Assembly (NCBI GenBank): GCA_002308915.1
Contig: DBWI01000023.1
Location: 1 to 11,749, forward strand
From: Christensenella sp. UBA1242
GTDB taxonomy: Bacteria; Bacillota; Clostridia; Christensenellales; UBA1242
Direction: 5' to 3'
Length of the DNA: 11,749 bases
Part shown: positions 1-5,750 of the stretch, piece by piece
Position numbering within the stretch: the first letter of the stretch is position 1
Layout of the letters: the number at the start of each line of letters is the position of its first letter
Made by a program: the position numbers and the translations under genes
Notes under the pieces: model-generated
The model's database searches: none
What the model saw: only the letters and a program-made list of their open reading frames with translations
What the model was told of the DNA's origin: nothing

Positions 1-65
1 TATTATCTCTATTTGATACACTTTTACCAGTTCTTCTTAACGGAAACAGAGTAGTTGGTAAATAG
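1..65 (+). CDS. C-terminal end of an unidentified protein (5' truncated by window edge)
   Basis: The frame whose codons begin at base 3 reads LSLFDTLLPVLLNGNRVVGK and then a TAG stop at 63-65. Only 20 residues are visible, so no family can be named. The support is indirect: the other two forward frames give a stop or a less protein-like reading, the peptide has ordinary composition, and a strong U-tailed hairpin starts 16 bases after the stop. The gene runs toward the tRNA-Arg gene, which comes from the other strand, and the shared hairpin separates them. It is probably a real gene end, but this is an inference from position. Confidence 0.5.
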   Translation, partial: LSLFDTLLPVLLNGNRVVGK

Positions 66-80
66 GAAAATACAAAAAGA

Positions 81-117
81 AAAAAGAAAGTCAGAATTAT
101 GACTTTCTTTTTTTTTT
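81..117. terminator. Bidirectional intrinsic terminator
   Basis: The arms 81-93 (AAAAAGAAAGTCA) and 100-112 (TGACTTTCTTTTT) are perfect complements around a 6-base loop. T runs follow on the + strand, and A runs precede, giving T runs on the - strand. The hairpin lies between the + strand gene ending at 65 and the 3' end of the - strand tRNA-Arg, so it can end both transcripts. Confidence 0.85.
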
Positions 118-121
118 GTTA

Positions 122-196
122 TGGTGCCCCCAAGACGATTTGAACGCCTAATCTAGGTTCCGAAGACCTGTGTGATATCCATTTCACTATGAGGGC
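122..196 (-). tRNA. tRNA-Arg (anticodon UCG), CCA encoded
   Basis: On the - strand this folds into a complete 75-base cloverleaf. The acceptor stem is GCCCTCA/TGGGGGC, the D stem GTGA/TCAC, the anticodon loop CTTCGGA with anticodon UCG (reads CGA and probably other CGN arginine codons), the variable loop has 4 bases, and the T arm is AGGCG-TTCAAAT-CGTCT. The 3' CCA is in the DNA. The first anticodon-stem pair (27-43) is a C-A mismatch and there are a few G-U pairs; the rest is standard. It has its own promoter (227-255) and ends at the 81-117 hairpin, so it is a single-gene transcript. Confidence 0.95.
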
Positions 197-226
197 ATAT
201 TAACTCATTTAAGCATAAAAAAGTTT

Positions 227-255
227 ATTATATTTATGTTTTATTGTAAAGTAAA
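227..255 (-). promoter_or_regulatory. Promoter of tRNA-Arg
   Basis: Read on the - strand, -35 TTTACT (250-255) and a perfect -10 TATAAT (227-232) are 17 bases apart. The predicted start is near 220, leaving about 24 bases to trim before the tRNA 5' end at 196. Confidence 0.7.
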
Positions 256-272
256 ATTAACAAAATAACCGC

Positions 273-304
273 TTGATAAAAATAACAAAATATGTTAATA
301 TAAT
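273..304 (+). promoter_or_regulatory. Probable promoter of the 320-805 gene
   Basis: TTGATA (273-278) is a good -35. At 17 bases lies TAATAT (296-301), overlapping a perfect TATAAT (299-304) that would need a 20-base spacer. Either choice places the RNA start at about 308-311, leaving a leader of only 9-12 bases. It is divergent from the tRNA-Arg promoter. Confidence 0.45.
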
Positions 305-319
305 TATGTGAGGTTGAAA

Positions 320-805
320 ATGAGTAAAAAAAGTTTTGTACAAATGCTTACATATTCTGACATTGTTGAAATATTAAGAAGAAATAACCTAAGAATAAAA
401 TTAGATGTGCCACAACCATTAATGAGAGGTAAAGATGAGTATGGCAATAAGATAACAGTAAAATGTGAGCATATTGAAGAAACAGAAGAAAGCAAGTTGC
501 TTGATTATATGGGTGGAGCATTGTTTAGGAATCTTGGTGCATACGGGGCTGTTTTTAGTGAAACGGCAAAAAAATATTCTGCATATGGTGGTGATGAGAT
601 AATAGATATTGGTGATTATTATATGGTGGAAACAATATCATTAAAATCAGATGAAGATGCTCGCGAATACATGCAAAAGTTAACTGACAGCTACCATGAA
701 TATATGACTGAAAAGTTTGGAGAAGTTTACTCACAAAAAGCAGAAGAATTTTTTAATAAGTTAAAAAATAACAATCAAAAAGATGATGATAACTTAGAAA
801 AATAA
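320..805 (+). CDS. Orphan 161-aa soluble protein, function unknown
   Basis: I do not recognise this family. The start is set at ATG 320: a GTGAGG ribosome binding site lies 6 bases upstream (308-313). A longer reading from GTG 308 would consume that site. There is no signal peptide or membrane segment. The N-terminal half mixes charged and hydrophobic stretches (MSKKSFVQ..., LRIKLDVPQPL), followed by a small-residue segment rich in Gly, Ala and Tyr (about residues 67-90, GGALFRNLGAYGAVF). The C-terminal third is helical and charged, and ends in an Asn/Lys/Asp-rich tail likely to be disordered. It is a single-gene unit: own promoter upstream, hairpin 818-846 downstream, convergent with dut. 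Coding status is well supported by the ribosome site and codon use; function is not. Confidence 0.85.
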   Translation: MSKKSFVQMLTYSDIVEILRRNNLRIKLDVPQPLMRGKDEYGNKITVKCEHIEETEESKLLDYMGGALFRNLGAYGAVFSETAKKYSAYGGDEIIDIGDYYMVETISLKSDEDAREYMQKLTDSYHEYMTEKFGEVYSQKAEEFFNKLKNNNQKDDDNLEK

Positions 806-817
806 TATAAAATGTAT

Positions 818-846
818 AAAAAAACACGGAATTTCCGTGTTTTTTT
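818..846. terminator. Bidirectional intrinsic terminator between convergent genes
   Basis: ACACGGA (824-830) pairs with TCCGTGT (834-840) around a 3-base loop, flanked by A run 818-823 and T run 841-846, so it works in both directions. It separates the orphan gene (ends 805) from dut (ends 859). Confidence 0.9.
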
Positions 847-858
847 GTTATTTTTTGC

Positions 859-1308
859 TTATTTTTTATTCTTTCCTAAGCCAGTAGAACCGAATCCGCC
901 TTCTCCACGACTTGATGGAGTATCGATTTTTTCAACCTGTTTTGTTTTGCAATAGCAAACTTCGTTAATAACAAATTGAGCAATCTTTTGACCTTTTTTA
1001 ATAACAAAAGGTGTTTGGTTTAAGTTGAATAACACAACCCCAATTTCTCCACGATAGCACTCGTCAACTGTGCCAGGAGTGTTTAAAACAAACACACCAT
1101 AATTGTATGCAATGCCACTTTTTGTTCTTACTTGTCCTTCTGTTCCTTTTGGAAGTTCGCAAGCAAGCCCGGTTGGTACTTTTTGCCAAGTCATTGGTTC
1201 AATAACCATATCTTCCACTGAGTACAGATCCATTCCTGCATCACCAGCATGTGCATAATCTGGTATAATTGCATCTTCGTTTAGTTTTACAAATTTTACT
1301 GTTTTCAT
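859..1308 (-). CDS. dut: Deoxyuridine 5'-triphosphate nucleotidohydrolase (dUTPase)
   Basis: This cytosolic homotrimeric enzyme hydrolyses dUTP to dUMP and pyrophosphate, keeping uracil out of DNA and supplying dUMP for dTMP synthesis. At 149 aa it has the usual length, and all five family motifs are present: motif 1 AGDAGMDL (21-28), motif 2 RTKSGIA (61-67), motif 3 GTVDECYRGEIG (79-90) with the catalytic Asp at 82 and the base-stacking Tyr at 85, motif 4 GQKIAQFVI (106-114), and motif 5, the mobile C-terminal arm RGEGGFGSTG (134-143). A Cys replaces the more usual Asp/Gly two residues after the catalytic Asp, a position that varies in the family. ATG 1308 is preceded by AAAGGAG at 5 bases. 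It is transcribed alone and convergent with the orphan gene. It should be active. Confidence 0.97.
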   Translation of the reverse strand: MKTVKFVKLNEDAIIPDYAHAGDAGMDLYSVEDMVIEPMTWQKVPTGLACELPKGTEGQVRTKSGIAYNYGVFVLNTPGTVDECYRGEIGVVLFNLNQTPFVIKKGQKIAQFVINEVCYCKTKQVEKIDTPSSRGEGGFGSTGLGKNKK

Positions 1309-1325
1309 GATTTCTCCTTTAGTTA

Positions 1326-1334
1326 ATTATATCA
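1326..1334 (-). promoter_or_regulatory. Extended -10 promoter element of dut
   Basis: The - strand reads TGATATAAT here, an extended -10 (TGn) with a perfect -10 hexamer. A weak TTACAA (1349-1354) stands at a 17-base spacing. The predicted start at about 1319 leaves a leader of roughly 11 bases, with the Shine-Dalgarno at its very 5' end. Confidence 0.6.
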
Positions 1335-1395
1335 TATTTGTATATTTTTTGTAATGTAAATTTTGTAAAAATATGTAATAATTTTAGTATGCATA

Positions 1396-1424
1396 TTGAC
1401 TAAAAATAGTTGCAATGTTAAAAT
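1396..1424 (+). promoter_or_regulatory. Promoter of the double Nudix gene
   Basis: TTGACT (1396-1401) and TAAAAT (1419-1424) are 17 bases apart. RNA would start near 1431, at the ribosome binding site AGAGG (1432-1436), about 13 bases before ATG 1444. This also rules out a longer reading frame that could start at TTG 1396, because its first codons are the -35 box. Confidence 0.7.
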
Positions 1425-1443
1425 AATTATAAGAGGTAAAGTT

Positions 1444-2709
1444 ATGAAAGTTGTTGATGTAATTCAACTAACAGACAATGAAGGAGCGAATCTTTATACA
1501 TTAGTTTTTGATGTGGATGGAAAAGAAATTAAGTGGACAACTTCTTCAACAAAAACAAAAGATGAACTAAAAGTCTATCTTGAACAAGATATGGAAAATA
1601 GAAGTGCCGACAAGGTTTGTGTTGTAATGAAATACATAGACAAAGATGGAGATATTTGTTTTGTTTTCACAAAAGATTATTGCCCATCAATTAATAGTGA
1701 TGTTGTTTCTTTTGCAACAGGTGATACCAATGGAATGAGTAGTGAAGCAGCAGCTTTAAAAGTTGTTAGAGGTCTTGGTGTTCAAAATGTTAATAATATC
1801 AAAGCATCTCCAGTTAAGGTTGCTTATAGCACAGAAGGAATGACAGAAGATAACGTCACAATGGTTGAAGTTAGAGTAACAGATGAAGATTTGGAAAACA
1901 ATCCTAATTTGGTAGTAGTAAAGGCAAAAGATTTGCCAGGTTTTATTGCTCAAAATGAGTTTTCAACAAAGGTTGCAAATTATCTTGAACCATATTTACA
2001 GGTTATGGATTTGGAAGATGTTCCAGCAGTTAATAATACAGACGACAAACTTGAATTGGTAAGTGTTGAACAATTAACAAATGAAAGATTTTTAAATAAA
2101 TTTAAACTTGTATACAAAGACAAAGATGGAAATGAGATTATTCATTATACTGTTTCAAGAAGAAAAAAAGATGACCTTGAAAAATTTCTAAAAAGTGGGA
2201 AAGATGAGCATAGAGCAGATACAGTTACAGTCGTTCCAAAATATATTGATAAAGATGGCGATGAGTGTATTATATTTATTAAGGAAAGACGTTTTCCTGT
2301 AGCAGGTGATGTTTATGCTTTTCCGGCAGGCCTTGTTGAGTTAGGTGAAGATGGCGCAACTTCTGCAGCAAGAGAATTGGCGGAAGAGATTGGTGCAAAT
2401 AAAATTGGTGAGTTGAAACCATTCAAGGTTGGTATGTCATACAATGCAGAAGATATGACAGAAGAAAGTGTTGTTATGTTTGAAACAACAATACAAGAAA
2501 TGAAAGATCAAGACTTGCAAGATGAAGAGCAGATTGATATCATTATTGTAAAAGTAAAAGATTTGCCTGAGTTTGTAAAAGGTAAAACTTTAAGTGCAAA
2601 AGCTGCAGCATATGTTGAAGCATACTTAAAAACTTTAGAGTATCGACATGAAGCCAAAGAAAGTGACAACACAAAAAACAATAAAAAAGATGATATTATT
2701 ACTGCATAA
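1444..2709 (+). CDS. Tandem Nudix-fold protein: degenerate N-terminal copy, intact C-terminal Nudix hydrolase
   Basis: This 421-aa protein consists of two similar halves of about 200 residues. The second half has a perfect Nudix box (GX5EX7REUXEEXGU) at 296-318: G296, E302, R310-E311, E314-E315, G317. It is preceded by FPAG, as in ADP-ribose pyrophosphatases and related NDP-sugar hydrolases. Such enzymes cut X-linked nucleoside diphosphates using Mg2+ held by the Glu residues. The first half aligns throughout (YIDKDGD at 64-70 and 268-274; GMTEDNV against DMTEESV; VVKAKDLP against IVKVKDLP), but its box region (93-113) reads LKVVRGLG where REL-EE-G belongs, so the catalytic residues are gone. 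ATG 1444 follows AGAGG. The Lys/Asn/Asp tail is probably disordered. Single-gene unit with own promoter and terminator. The substrate cannot be deduced. Confidence 0.9.
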   Translation: MKVVDVIQLTDNEGANLYTLVFDVDGKEIKWTTSSTKTKDELKVYLEQDMENRSADKVCVVMKYIDKDGDICFVFTKDYCPSINSDVVSFATGDTNGMSSEAAALKVVRGLGVQNVNNIKASPVKVAYSTEGMTEDNVTMVEVRVTDEDLENNPNLVVVKAKDLPGFIAQNEFSTKVANYLEPYLQVMDLEDVPAVNNTDDKLELVSVEQLTNERFLNKFKLVYKDKDGNEIIHYTVSRRKKDDLEKFLKSGKDEHRADTVTVVPKYIDKDGDECIIFIKERRFPVAGDVYAFPAGLVELGEDGATSAARELAEEIGANKIGELKPFKVGMSYNAEDMTEESVVMFETTIQEMKDQDLQDEEQIDIIIVKVKDLPEFVKGKTLSAKAAAYVEAYLKTLEYRHEAKESDNTKNNKKDDIITA

Positions 2710-2735
2710 ATTAGAAAATTAATATAAAAATAGTG

Positions 2736-2764
2736 AAAAATTGGCTTTTTTGAGCCAATTTTTT
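2736..2764 (+). terminator. Intrinsic terminator of the double Nudix gene
   Basis: AAAAATTGGCT (2736-2746) pairs perfectly with AGCCAATTTTT (2753-2763) around a 6-base loop, followed by further T-rich sequence. It begins 27 bases after the stop codon. Confidence 0.88.
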
Positions 2765-2847
2765 GTATTTTTTACTATTTTTTTAAGTATTTGTTATTTC
2801 TATAATGTTTTATTATGCTCAAAAAACATTAAATATTTTTATATTAT

Positions 2848-2877
2848 TTGACATTATAATACAAATTATGATATCCA
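2848..2877 (+). promoter_or_regulatory. Candidate promoter of the signal-peptide protein gene
   Basis: A consensus TTGACA (2848-2853) is followed 18 bases later by TATCCA in an extended context (TGATATCCA, 2869-2877), giving a leader of about 13 bases. A perfect TATAAT (2855-2860) overlaps the region but lacks a good -35. Which of the two is used cannot be settled by eye. Confidence 0.4.
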
Positions 2878-2896
2878 TTAATTGTGGAGATAAATC

Positions 2897-3547
2897 TTGC
2901 TTATGAGTAATAAATGGATTAGAATTTTGTTATCAATTACATCATTATGTTTTGTTTGTGCAATTGTTGCATTTGGAGTATTTGCTTCAAGTCAACTATC
3001 ATATAATGTATCTGGCAAGGTTAAATATGTTGCACAAGAAGTTGCTTGTTCGTTGACAACAAGAGTGTATTATAACGCAGATTATAATACAATAATAAAT
3101 GATTTAGGGGATGAAGATGATGGAATACTTGATTCCATAAATGAATCACTAACAACAACATTAAATATTGGGAATAAGTCATATTCAACTGCTAATACAT
3201 CAAACTATAATTTCCCAGACAATGATAATTTACCAGTATTAACTTTTAGAGATGGGAATAGTGTTTTTACAGTTTATAGAATAGTTATAGAAATAGTAAT
3301 TTTTAAGCAAGATGGTTATATAAAGGTTACTCCAAGTTCAGCTCAGGCAACATCTCAGCCAATGGCCAATTCAAAGCTTTGGTTTTATTTGGATTATGAT
3401 GAAGCAATGACTGTCCCAGCGTTATATCAAGTTGATACTACATTTGTTGTAAGTTATTATGTTTTATTGCAAGATTTAACAAGAGATATTTCTGAAGAAG
3501 AAAGTGCATTCAATATCAATATAATTGCGCAAAAGGTAGATAATTGA
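2897..3547 (+). CDS. Secreted or membrane-anchored small protein with Sec signal peptide (possible TasA/camelysin-like)
   Basis: The start is taken as TTG 2897: GGAG at 2886-2889 stands 7 bases before it, but 13 before the in-frame ATG at 2903, which is too far. The 216-aa product starts with a basic N-region (NKWIR) and a hydrophobic core (about 10-29). A signal peptidase I site VFA-SS follows residue 30. The mature part is Thr/Ser/Asn/Tyr-rich with alternating hydrophobic residues (SYNVSGKVKYVAQ, VFTVYRIVIEIVIF), suggesting a beta sandwich. It ends FNINIIAQKVDN. The short N-terminal anchor, SVSG-type first strand and ending recall TasA/CalY (camelysin)-type exported proteins, but I cannot confirm the family. 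If uncleaved it would be a single-pass protein. It stops with TGA directly followed by TAA. No partner genes are obvious. Confidence 0.82.
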   Translation: MLMSNKWIRILLSITSLCFVCAIVAFGVFASSQLSYNVSGKVKYVAQEVACSLTTRVYYNADYNTIINDLGDEDDGILDSINESLTTTLNIGNKSYSTANTSNYNFPDNDNLPVLTFRDGNSVFTVYRIVIEIVIFKQDGYIKVTPSSAQATSQPMANSKLWFYLDYDEAMTVPALYQVDTTFVVSYYVLLQDLTRDISEEESAFNINIIAQKVDN

Positions 3548-3594
3548 TAAAAGGCTTATTGTTCTAAATACATAATAATTGGGAATTGTTAACA

Positions 3595-3624
3595 TTGACA
3601 AAATATATAAATGTATGGTAAAAT
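3595..3624 (+). promoter_or_regulatory. Promoter of the 3647-4258 gene
   Basis: Consensus -35 TTGACA (3595-3600), 18-base spacer, then -10 TAAAAT (3619-3624) preceded by TGG (extended -10). RNA would start near 3631, about 16 bases before ATG 3647. An in-frame ATG at 3611 lies inside this promoter and so cannot be the start. Confidence 0.72.
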
Positions 3625-3646
3625 TTACTATATTTTGGAGAAGGAA

Positions 3647-4258
3647 ATGGAAAGAGAGTTTGTATATAAAAATATAACAAAAATATATAAAGACATTTTA
3701 AAAAGTATACCACCAACAAAGAAGAATAAAAATTTATTATCTCAAATTAGTTTATTGAGCAAAAATACAAGTATAGACAAAACAGCGAAACGAAAAAAAT
3801 TGATAAATTTATTTTCAATTTTATTCGTTGGACTTCAAGTTGGGGAAATTGATCTTGGTAATATAATCAATCCAGCAGAACCATCAAAACTTATTCAAGA
3901 AATTAATTTTAGAATAAATTCAGGAAGGGATGTAGATTTATTGTTATTTAATGACCATGCACATATCAAAGATTCATACGATTATGATTTTGATGAAAGA
4001 ATAGAAGTTCTTAACAACATTATGGAACTAACCACTCAAAATGATTTAAAAATTTCTCGCAGTATTAAAAATATGGAAAGTGAATGGTATGTTCATAATG
4101 TTTGCTATAACATTGGAATTAATAGAGAAAGTGCAAAAGATGCGGATATAGATTTTATTGCAGATTGCAGATGGTATGTAAATTTTGTAGTTACTGTAGT
4201 AGAACTTATAGATAACTTCAGGTTAAAAGAAAAGACAACTGAGTATCTTGTTAAATAA
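3647..4258 (+). CDS. Orphan 203-aa soluble protein, function unknown
   Basis: I do not recognise this protein. The start is ATG 3647, which has GGAG (3637-3640) 6 bases upstream; the ATG at 3611 is upstream of the predicted transcript. The product has no signal peptide or clear membrane segment. The first 50 residues are strongly basic (KNITKIYKDILKS, PPTKKNKN, KTAKRKK). A hydrophobic segment near 52-63 (LINLFSILFVGL) is too short and isolated to call a membrane helix. The remainder is acidic with Asp-rich patches (FNDHAHIKDSYDYDFDER, ESAKDADIDFIADC), and could bind metal, but there is no arranged motif. The basic N-terminus and acidic body would suit a nucleic-acid or protein-binding role; that is speculation. 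Single-gene unit ended by hairpin 4266-4296. Confidence 0.83.
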   Translation: MEREFVYKNITKIYKDILKSIPPTKKNKNLLSQISLLSKNTSIDKTAKRKKLINLFSILFVGLQVGEIDLGNIINPAEPSKLIQEINFRINSGRDVDLLLFNDHAHIKDSYDYDFDERIEVLNNIMELTTQNDLKISRSIKNMESEWYVHNVCYNIGINRESAKDADIDFIADCRWYVNFVVTVVELIDNFRLKEKTTEYLVK

Positions 4259-4265
4259 TATGTTT

Positions 4266-4296
4266 AAAAAGACCACGGATTTTCCGTGGTCTTTTT
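4266..4296. terminator. Bidirectional intrinsic terminator between the orphan gene and tRNA-Thr
   Basis: AAAAAGACCACGGA (4266-4279) and TCCGTGGTCTTTTT (4283-4296) are perfect 14-base complements around TTT, with U tails on both strands. It can end the + strand gene and the - strand tRNA-Thr. Its GACCAC core resembles the 9562-9590 terminator. Confidence 0.93.
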
Positions 4297-4300
4297 GCTG

Positions 4301-4376
4301 TGGAGCTAACGAGCAGATTCGAACTGCCGACCTCAGCTTTACCAAAGCTGTGCGCTACCTACTGCGCCACGTTAGC
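4301..4376 (-). tRNA. tRNA-Thr (anticodon GGU), CCA encoded
   Basis: A 76-base cloverleaf on the - strand: acceptor GCTAACG/CGTTAGC (perfect), D stem GCGC/GCGC, anticodon stem CAGCT/AGCTG with loop TTGGTAA giving anticodon GGU (reads ACC and ACU), 5-base variable loop, T arm GGCAG-TTCGAAT-CTGCT, discriminator U, and encoded CCA. All stems are fully paired. It is transcribed alone from the 4410-4438 promoter. Confidence 0.97.
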
Positions 4377-4409
4377 ATGATATTTTTTAATTTCTAAACG
4401 AACAATACA

Positions 4410-4438
4410 ACAATATCAAATTGTAGTATATTTGTCAA
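4410..4438 (-). promoter_or_regulatory. Promoter of tRNA-Thr
   Basis: On the - strand a consensus TTGACA (4433-4438) is followed after 17 bases by TATTGT (4410-4415) in an extended -10 context (TGATATTGT). The predicted start is near 4403, giving a precursor leader of about 27 bases. Confidence 0.65.
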
Positions 4439-4482
4439 ATATATTTTAATTTTTGCAATTGTTTTTATGTTTTACAAAATAC

Positions 4483-4512
4483 TTGAAAAAAATGATTTTA
4501 TTTTGATATAAT
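4483..4512 (+). promoter_or_regulatory. Promoter of the 4519 glycosyltransferase, predicting a leaderless mRNA
   Basis: TTGAAA (4483-4488), an 18-base spacer and TGATATAAT (4504-4512), which combines an extended -10 with a perfect hexamer. The ATG begins at 4519, seven bases after the -10, exactly where transcription should begin. The sequence between is TATAATCAAGATATG, with no Shine-Dalgarno. Confidence 0.78.
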
Positions 4513-4518
4513 CAAGAT

Positions 4519-5661
4519 ATGAGAAATAATAATAAATTAAAAGTATATGTTTATGCTATAGCAAAAAATGAAGCTCAATTTGTTAACAAATGGGTTGATA
4601 GTATGAGCGAAGCTGATGGTATTTATGTTATGCTTGATGGGACAACAACTGACAACACAGAACAACTTCTTATTCAAAGAGGTGTTCATGTTAAAAAGAG
4701 AATCATCAAACCTTGGAGATTTGATAAGGCAAGAAATGAAAGTTTGAAACTGGTACCAAAAGATGCAGATGTTTGTGTTTGTACAGATTTGGATGAAATA
4801 TTTTCAAAAGGTTGGCGTGCAGTTATTGAAGAGAAATGGATAAAGGGAGAAACAAACCAAGCAAAGTATAAATTTTGGCATAATGCATGGAATCCTAATG
4901 CTGTACCAAATGTTTTTGACTATTCAAAAATTCATGATAGAAATAACTTTTATTGGAAGTGGGCTGTTCATGAATATATATTTCCAAAAGATAAAAATTT
5001 TAGTGCGAATGTTGTGTTTTTGGATGGAGTAAAATTGAATCACTATCCAGATTTGAGTAAGAAGAGATCATACAAAAATATATTAGAGGCAGCGATAAAA
5101 AAAGAGCCAAACGAGATAAGATATTTACAACTTCTTGCAGAAGAATATATCTCTTGTGGCGATTTGGATGATGCTGATAGAATAGTTGCTAGGTTGATGA
5201 AAAACAAAAACATCAAGTATCCATATGATATTTGTATGACATACAAAATGGCTTGTTTAGTGGCTGAAAAAAGACAACAATATGACGTATTAAAAAAATT
5301 ATGTTATGAATGCATTAGTAAAATAGATTATTGCAAATGGTTTTATGCTGAACTGGGTGATACCTTAGTTTTACATCTCAAAGATTACAAACTTGGAATA
5401 TCATTTTTGGAAAAAGCATTAACGATACAAAACGATGTTATCACAGCTCGTGAAACAGAGTGGAATGATAAAGCAAGAATTTATAATGATATTTCAATAG
5501 GATATTATCATCTTCAAGATTATAAAAAAGCAATTGAATTTATTGATATGGCAATTAAGGTTAATATTAATCAGCATTGTGTTGAAACTTATGAAAATAA
5601 TAAAATTTTATGTCAAAATGCGTTAAAAAATCAAAACAATAAAAATGGTAAAAAACAATAA
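4519..5661 (+). CDS. GT2-type glycosyltransferase with C-terminal TPR-like repeats
   Basis: This 380-aa cytosolic enzyme should transfer a sugar from a nucleotide-sugar donor; donor and acceptor are unknown. The N-terminal GT-A fold shows the family-2 pattern: beta-strand YVYAIAKNEAQFVNKWV (10-26), MLDGTTTDNT (38-47) resembling the usual DDGSTD-type stretch, FDKARNESLKLVPKDADV (68-85), and the metal-binding TDLDE (89-93; DLD at 90-92). Residues 165-182 contain LDGVKLNHYPD, a typical acceptor-side His-x-Pro segment. From about 195 the chain is helical, with TPR-like units at 200-228, 270-302 and 318-350 (for example IGYYHLQDYKKAIEFIDMAI). Such GT2-TPR fusions occur in Firmicutes and some phages. 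There is no signal peptide. The next gene, 89 bases on, is another glycosyltransferase. The mRNA is probably leaderless. Confidence 0.88.
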   Translation: MRNNNKLKVYVYAIAKNEAQFVNKWVDSMSEADGIYVMLDGTTTDNTEQLLIQRGVHVKKRIIKPWRFDKARNESLKLVPKDADVCVCTDLDEIFSKGWRAVIEEKWIKGETNQAKYKFWHNAWNPNAVPNVFDYSKIHDRNNFYWKWAVHEYIFPKDKNFSANVVFLDGVKLNHYPDLSKKRSYKNILEAAIKKEPNEIRYLQLLAEEYISCGDLDDADRIVARLMKNKNIKYPYDICMTYKMACLVAEKRQQYDVLKKLCYECISKIDYCKWFYAELGDTLVLHLKDYKLGISFLEKALTIQNDVITARETEWNDKARIYNDISIGYYHLQDYKKAIEFIDMAIKVNINQHCVETYENNKILCQNALKNQNNKNGKKQ

Positions 5662-5680
5662 AAATTGCCTATTTTTGGTA

Positions 5681-5727
5681 AAAATTAAGTAAAAAATGAT
5701 TAATTTTGCGTAATTTTACTTAATTTT
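5681..5727. repeat. 14-bp perfect inverted repeat between the glycosyltransferase genes
   Basis: AAAATTAAGTAAAA (5681-5694) is the exact reverse complement of TTTTACTTAATTTT (5714-5727), with a 19-base loop. TAATTTT recurs three times across 5701-5727. It begins 19 bases after the GT2 stop. It may be a weak AT-only terminator or attenuator, or a protein-binding site upstream of the GT8 gene; it lacks the G/C core of the other terminators in this window. Confidence 0.55.
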
Positions 5728-5750
5728 ATATTTTATTGAATGGAGTAAAT

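Noticed and set aside
304..495. Open frame on the - strand opposite the 320-805 gene
   Set aside because: It lies fully inside a well-supported + strand gene, has no ribosome site and low-complexity hydrophobic content typical of an antisense shadow.
3545..3550. TGA followed at once by TAA at the end of the signal-peptide gene, suggesting TGA might code for Trp
   Set aside because: TGG is used for Trp across the window, and reading through would add only one residue. A double stop under the standard bacterial code is simpler.
3611..3646. In-frame ATG upstream of the 3647 start
   Set aside because: It lies between the -35 and -10 boxes, so it would not be in the transcript; GGAG spacing fits ATG 3647.
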